A stretch of 64,000 nt of DNA from Mycobacterium botniense (GTDB lineage: Bacteria > Actinomycetota > Actinomycetes > Mycobacteriales > Mycobacteriaceae): the NCBI RefSeq assembly GCF_010723305.1, contig NZ_BLKW01000002.1, positions 1,612,001 to 1,676,000 of the forward strand. The letters run 5' to 3'. Below are positions 62,713 to 64,000 of the stretch, piece after piece. Both the position numbers and the translations under genes were made by a program. The notes beneath the pieces were generated by a model. That model was not told the origin of the DNA and did not search any database. It saw only the letters and a list, made by a program, of their open reading frames with translations. How positions within the stretch are numbered: the first letter of the stretch is position 1; every line of letters starts with the position of its first letter.

Positions 62713-63035
62713 AGCTCCCTCCTCAAAAAACCTCGTGGTGACGAGCTCAGCAGCCTATCGCGCCTCTTACTGGTCACACCTCATACTCCGAGTATCGGTG
62801 GGGTTGGCTGGTGCGCGCCTCACCGGTGCAACGCGATCAGGTTGACGCGGTATCGATGTCCCGAGCGTTGTGGAAGCGACAGCCGGGGAGCGCGAGACAC
62901 CTCGGCAGCGACGGCCACCGGCACCCCAACTTCCCGTACAAGGGCGGGACAGAGCGTGGTCGGTGTGCGGCACAGCGACCAACACTCACTATTGACCAGA
63001 AACCGTCAATGCCTGTTGTAAGTGACGCTGCACCT
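62713..63035. promoter_or_regulatory. Non-coding region upstream of the cupin gene, with a 13-base palindrome
   Basis: ATACTC-C-GAGTAT (62783-62795) is a perfect palindrome 88 bases upstream of the TTG start of the cupin gene and is a candidate operator. The rest of the 323-base region between aspB and the cupin gene shows no supported gene. Confidence 0.45.
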
Positions 63036-64000
63036 TCAGGTGCGCGGGCCGGCTCTGTTTTTTTCCAGCCAAGGCCGCATCCGGCGCAGGGCCTCCTCGA
63101 TATCGCTCATCGGGCCGGCAAAAGACAGCCGGACGAACGAGTTACCGCGCGCGGTGTCGAAGTCGATACCCGGTGCGATCGCAACTCCGGTGTCGGCCAA
63201 CAATTTCGAGCAGAAGGTCGCGGAGTCAGCGGTGAAATCCGAGACGTCGGCGTAGACGTAAAAGGCGCCGTCGGCCGGTGCCAGCCTTTCGATTCCCAAA
63301 CCCCGCAGACCGTCGAGTAGCAGCGCACGGTTGATCGAGTACTGGTGTAGGTGACCGTCGGCTTCGGCGATCGCCTCGGGAGTGAACGCCGCGACAGCCG
63401 CGTGCTGCGACAGCACCGGCGGACAGATGGTGAAGTTTCCGGTGAGCCGGTCGATTGCGCGCAGCAGGTCGGGCGGTACCACTAACCAGCCCAGGCGCCA
63501 ACCTGTCATCGCGAAATACTTGGAAAAACTGTTAACCACCAACGCATTTCGCGACACCTGCCAGGCGCAACTAGTTGGAGGTGCGCCTGGATAGACCAGC
63601 CCGTGATAGACCTCGTCGCTGATCAACCGTGCCCCGGTGTCCTCGCACCATGACGCGATCGCTGTCAGCTCGTGGGGTGGAATAACAGTTCCGGTGGGGT
63701 TGGCCGGGCTGGCCAGCACCACACCGTGCACTGGCGGGTCGACTGCGGCCAGCATCTCCAAGGTGGGCTGAAACCGGGTCTGCGGGCCGCATTCGATCTC
63801 GACGACCTCGCAGCCGAGTGCTGAGAGGATGTTGCGGTAACAGGGATACCCAGGGCGGCTCAGCACCACCCGGTCGCCGACGTCAAAGCAGGCCAGAAAC
63901 GCGAGCAGAAATCCACCCGAAGATCCCGTCGTCACCACCACTTCATCGGCGCTGACGCGTAGGCCATATCGATGCTGATACGACGCGGCGATCGCTTCAC
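63036..64000 (-). CDS. aspB: Aspartate/aminotransferase AspB, class I, N-terminus beyond window
   Basis: The C-terminal 321 residues or so of a fold-type I PLP aminotransferase. Visible features are VVTTGSSGGFLLAF (phosphate-binding turn), ASPANPTGTVIPP (substrate/PLP contact Asn), DEVYHGLVY (Asp-x-x-Tyr), and the PLP lysine in NSFSKYFAMTGWRLGW. A C-terminal arginine-bearing FVRLSFAGP binds the substrate carboxylate. It is the counterpart of Rv3565. The gene continues past base 64000. Confidence 0.9.
   Translation of the reverse strand, partial: EAIAASYQHRYGLRVSADEVVVTTGSSGGFLLAFLACFDVGDRVVLSRPGYPCYRNILSALGCEVVEIECGPQTRFQPTLEMLAAVDPPVHGVVLASPANPTGTVIPPHELTAIASWCEDTGARLISDEVYHGLVYPGAPPTSCAWQVSRNALVVNSFSKYFAMTGWRLGWLVVPPDLLRAIDRLTGNFTICPPVLSQHAAVAAFTPEAIAEADGHLHQYSINRALLLDGLRGLGIERLAPADGAFYVYADVSDFTADSATFCSKLLADTGVAIAPGIDFDTARGNSFVRLSFAGPMSDIEEALRRMRPWLEKNRAGPRT

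Noticed and set aside
62837..62989. 50-codon GTG frame with four cysteines upstream of the cupin oxygenase, considered as a peptide precursor for it
   Set aside because: No ribosome binding site, no leader/core-like composition, no other maturation or export genes, and its Cys/Arg/Pro content is normal for random GC-rich frames.

Overview
The window is a GC-rich actinobacterial chromosome segment whose gene order follows, in reverse, the Mycobacterium tuberculosis stretch from about Rv3645 down to Rv3565. Almost every gene has a recognisable mycobacterial counterpart (lsr2, clpC1, carD, kstR, hsaABCD, mhuD, lpqE/lpqF, ephA, a PPE protein). The PPE-PPW protein, together with several M. tuberculosis loci being absent, points to a non-tuberculous, probably slow-growing Mycobacterium. 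Species cannot be assigned by eye. Comparisons with M. tuberculosis are from memory of its gene order, not from a search.

Layout. 1-7147: start of a membrane adenylate cyclase, DNA polymerase III delta', tRNA-Thr(CGU), then an envelope-glycosylation group (GT-C-like membrane protein, GalE-like epimerase, PpgS-like polyprenyl-phosphate glycosyltransferase with its DUF2304 partner, and a flippase-like membrane protein). 7293-8386: a TerC-family membrane protein behind a yybP-ykoY type manganese riboswitch. 8455-13087: ppa, dacB, a zinicin-like metalloprotein, tilS and hpt. 13270-17010: an ArsR-type regulator and an ADH/luciferase-like monooxygenase/EphA operon, at the place where M. tuberculosis carries esx/PE/PPE and espACD genes. 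17274-27554: ftsH with the folate genes folE-folP-folB-folK, then Rv3604c/Rv3603c homologues and the pantothenate/CoA genes panC-panD-coaX. 27731-30241: a TetR-SRPBCC-amine oxidase cassette. 30414-35427: lysS, lsr2, clpC1. 35444-36860: a NiCoT nickel/cobalt transporter under a cobalamin riboswitch. 36954-49618: lpqF, mhuD, a hydrolase, mutY/canB, Rv3587c, disA-radA, lpqE, then carD-ispD-ispF-cysS-rlmB. 49620-50633: a secreted phosphodiesterase-like protein. 50884-59564: the KstR-controlled steroid catabolic genes (kstR, fadE34, kshB, hsaA-D-C-B). 59657-62697: a PPE-PPW protein and a JmjC/cupin-4 oxygenase where nat is expected. 63036-end: aspB, cut by the window edge.

How the genes work together. 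Operons are tightly packed, with many ATGA/GTGA/TGATG overlaps (GT2-DUF2304, ephA-LLM-ADH, folE-P-B-K, Rv3603c-panC-panD, ispD-ispF, hsaD-C-B). Many transcription units look leaderless: a TANNNT -10 element ends 6-8 bases before an ATG or GTG. lysS and cysS share an identical 18-base promoter/start block. The steroid genes carry three KstR-type boxes.

The most noteworthy items are two metal/cofactor riboswitches: a Mn(II)-type aptamer whose P1 strand can alternatively pair with the terC ribosome binding site, and a cobalamin aptamer ahead of the Ni/Co permease. Others are the lysS/cysS start block, a ClgR-type palindrome before clpC1, competing inverted repeats after lsr2, and the replacement of nat. 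No IS element, prophage or CRISPR array was seen.
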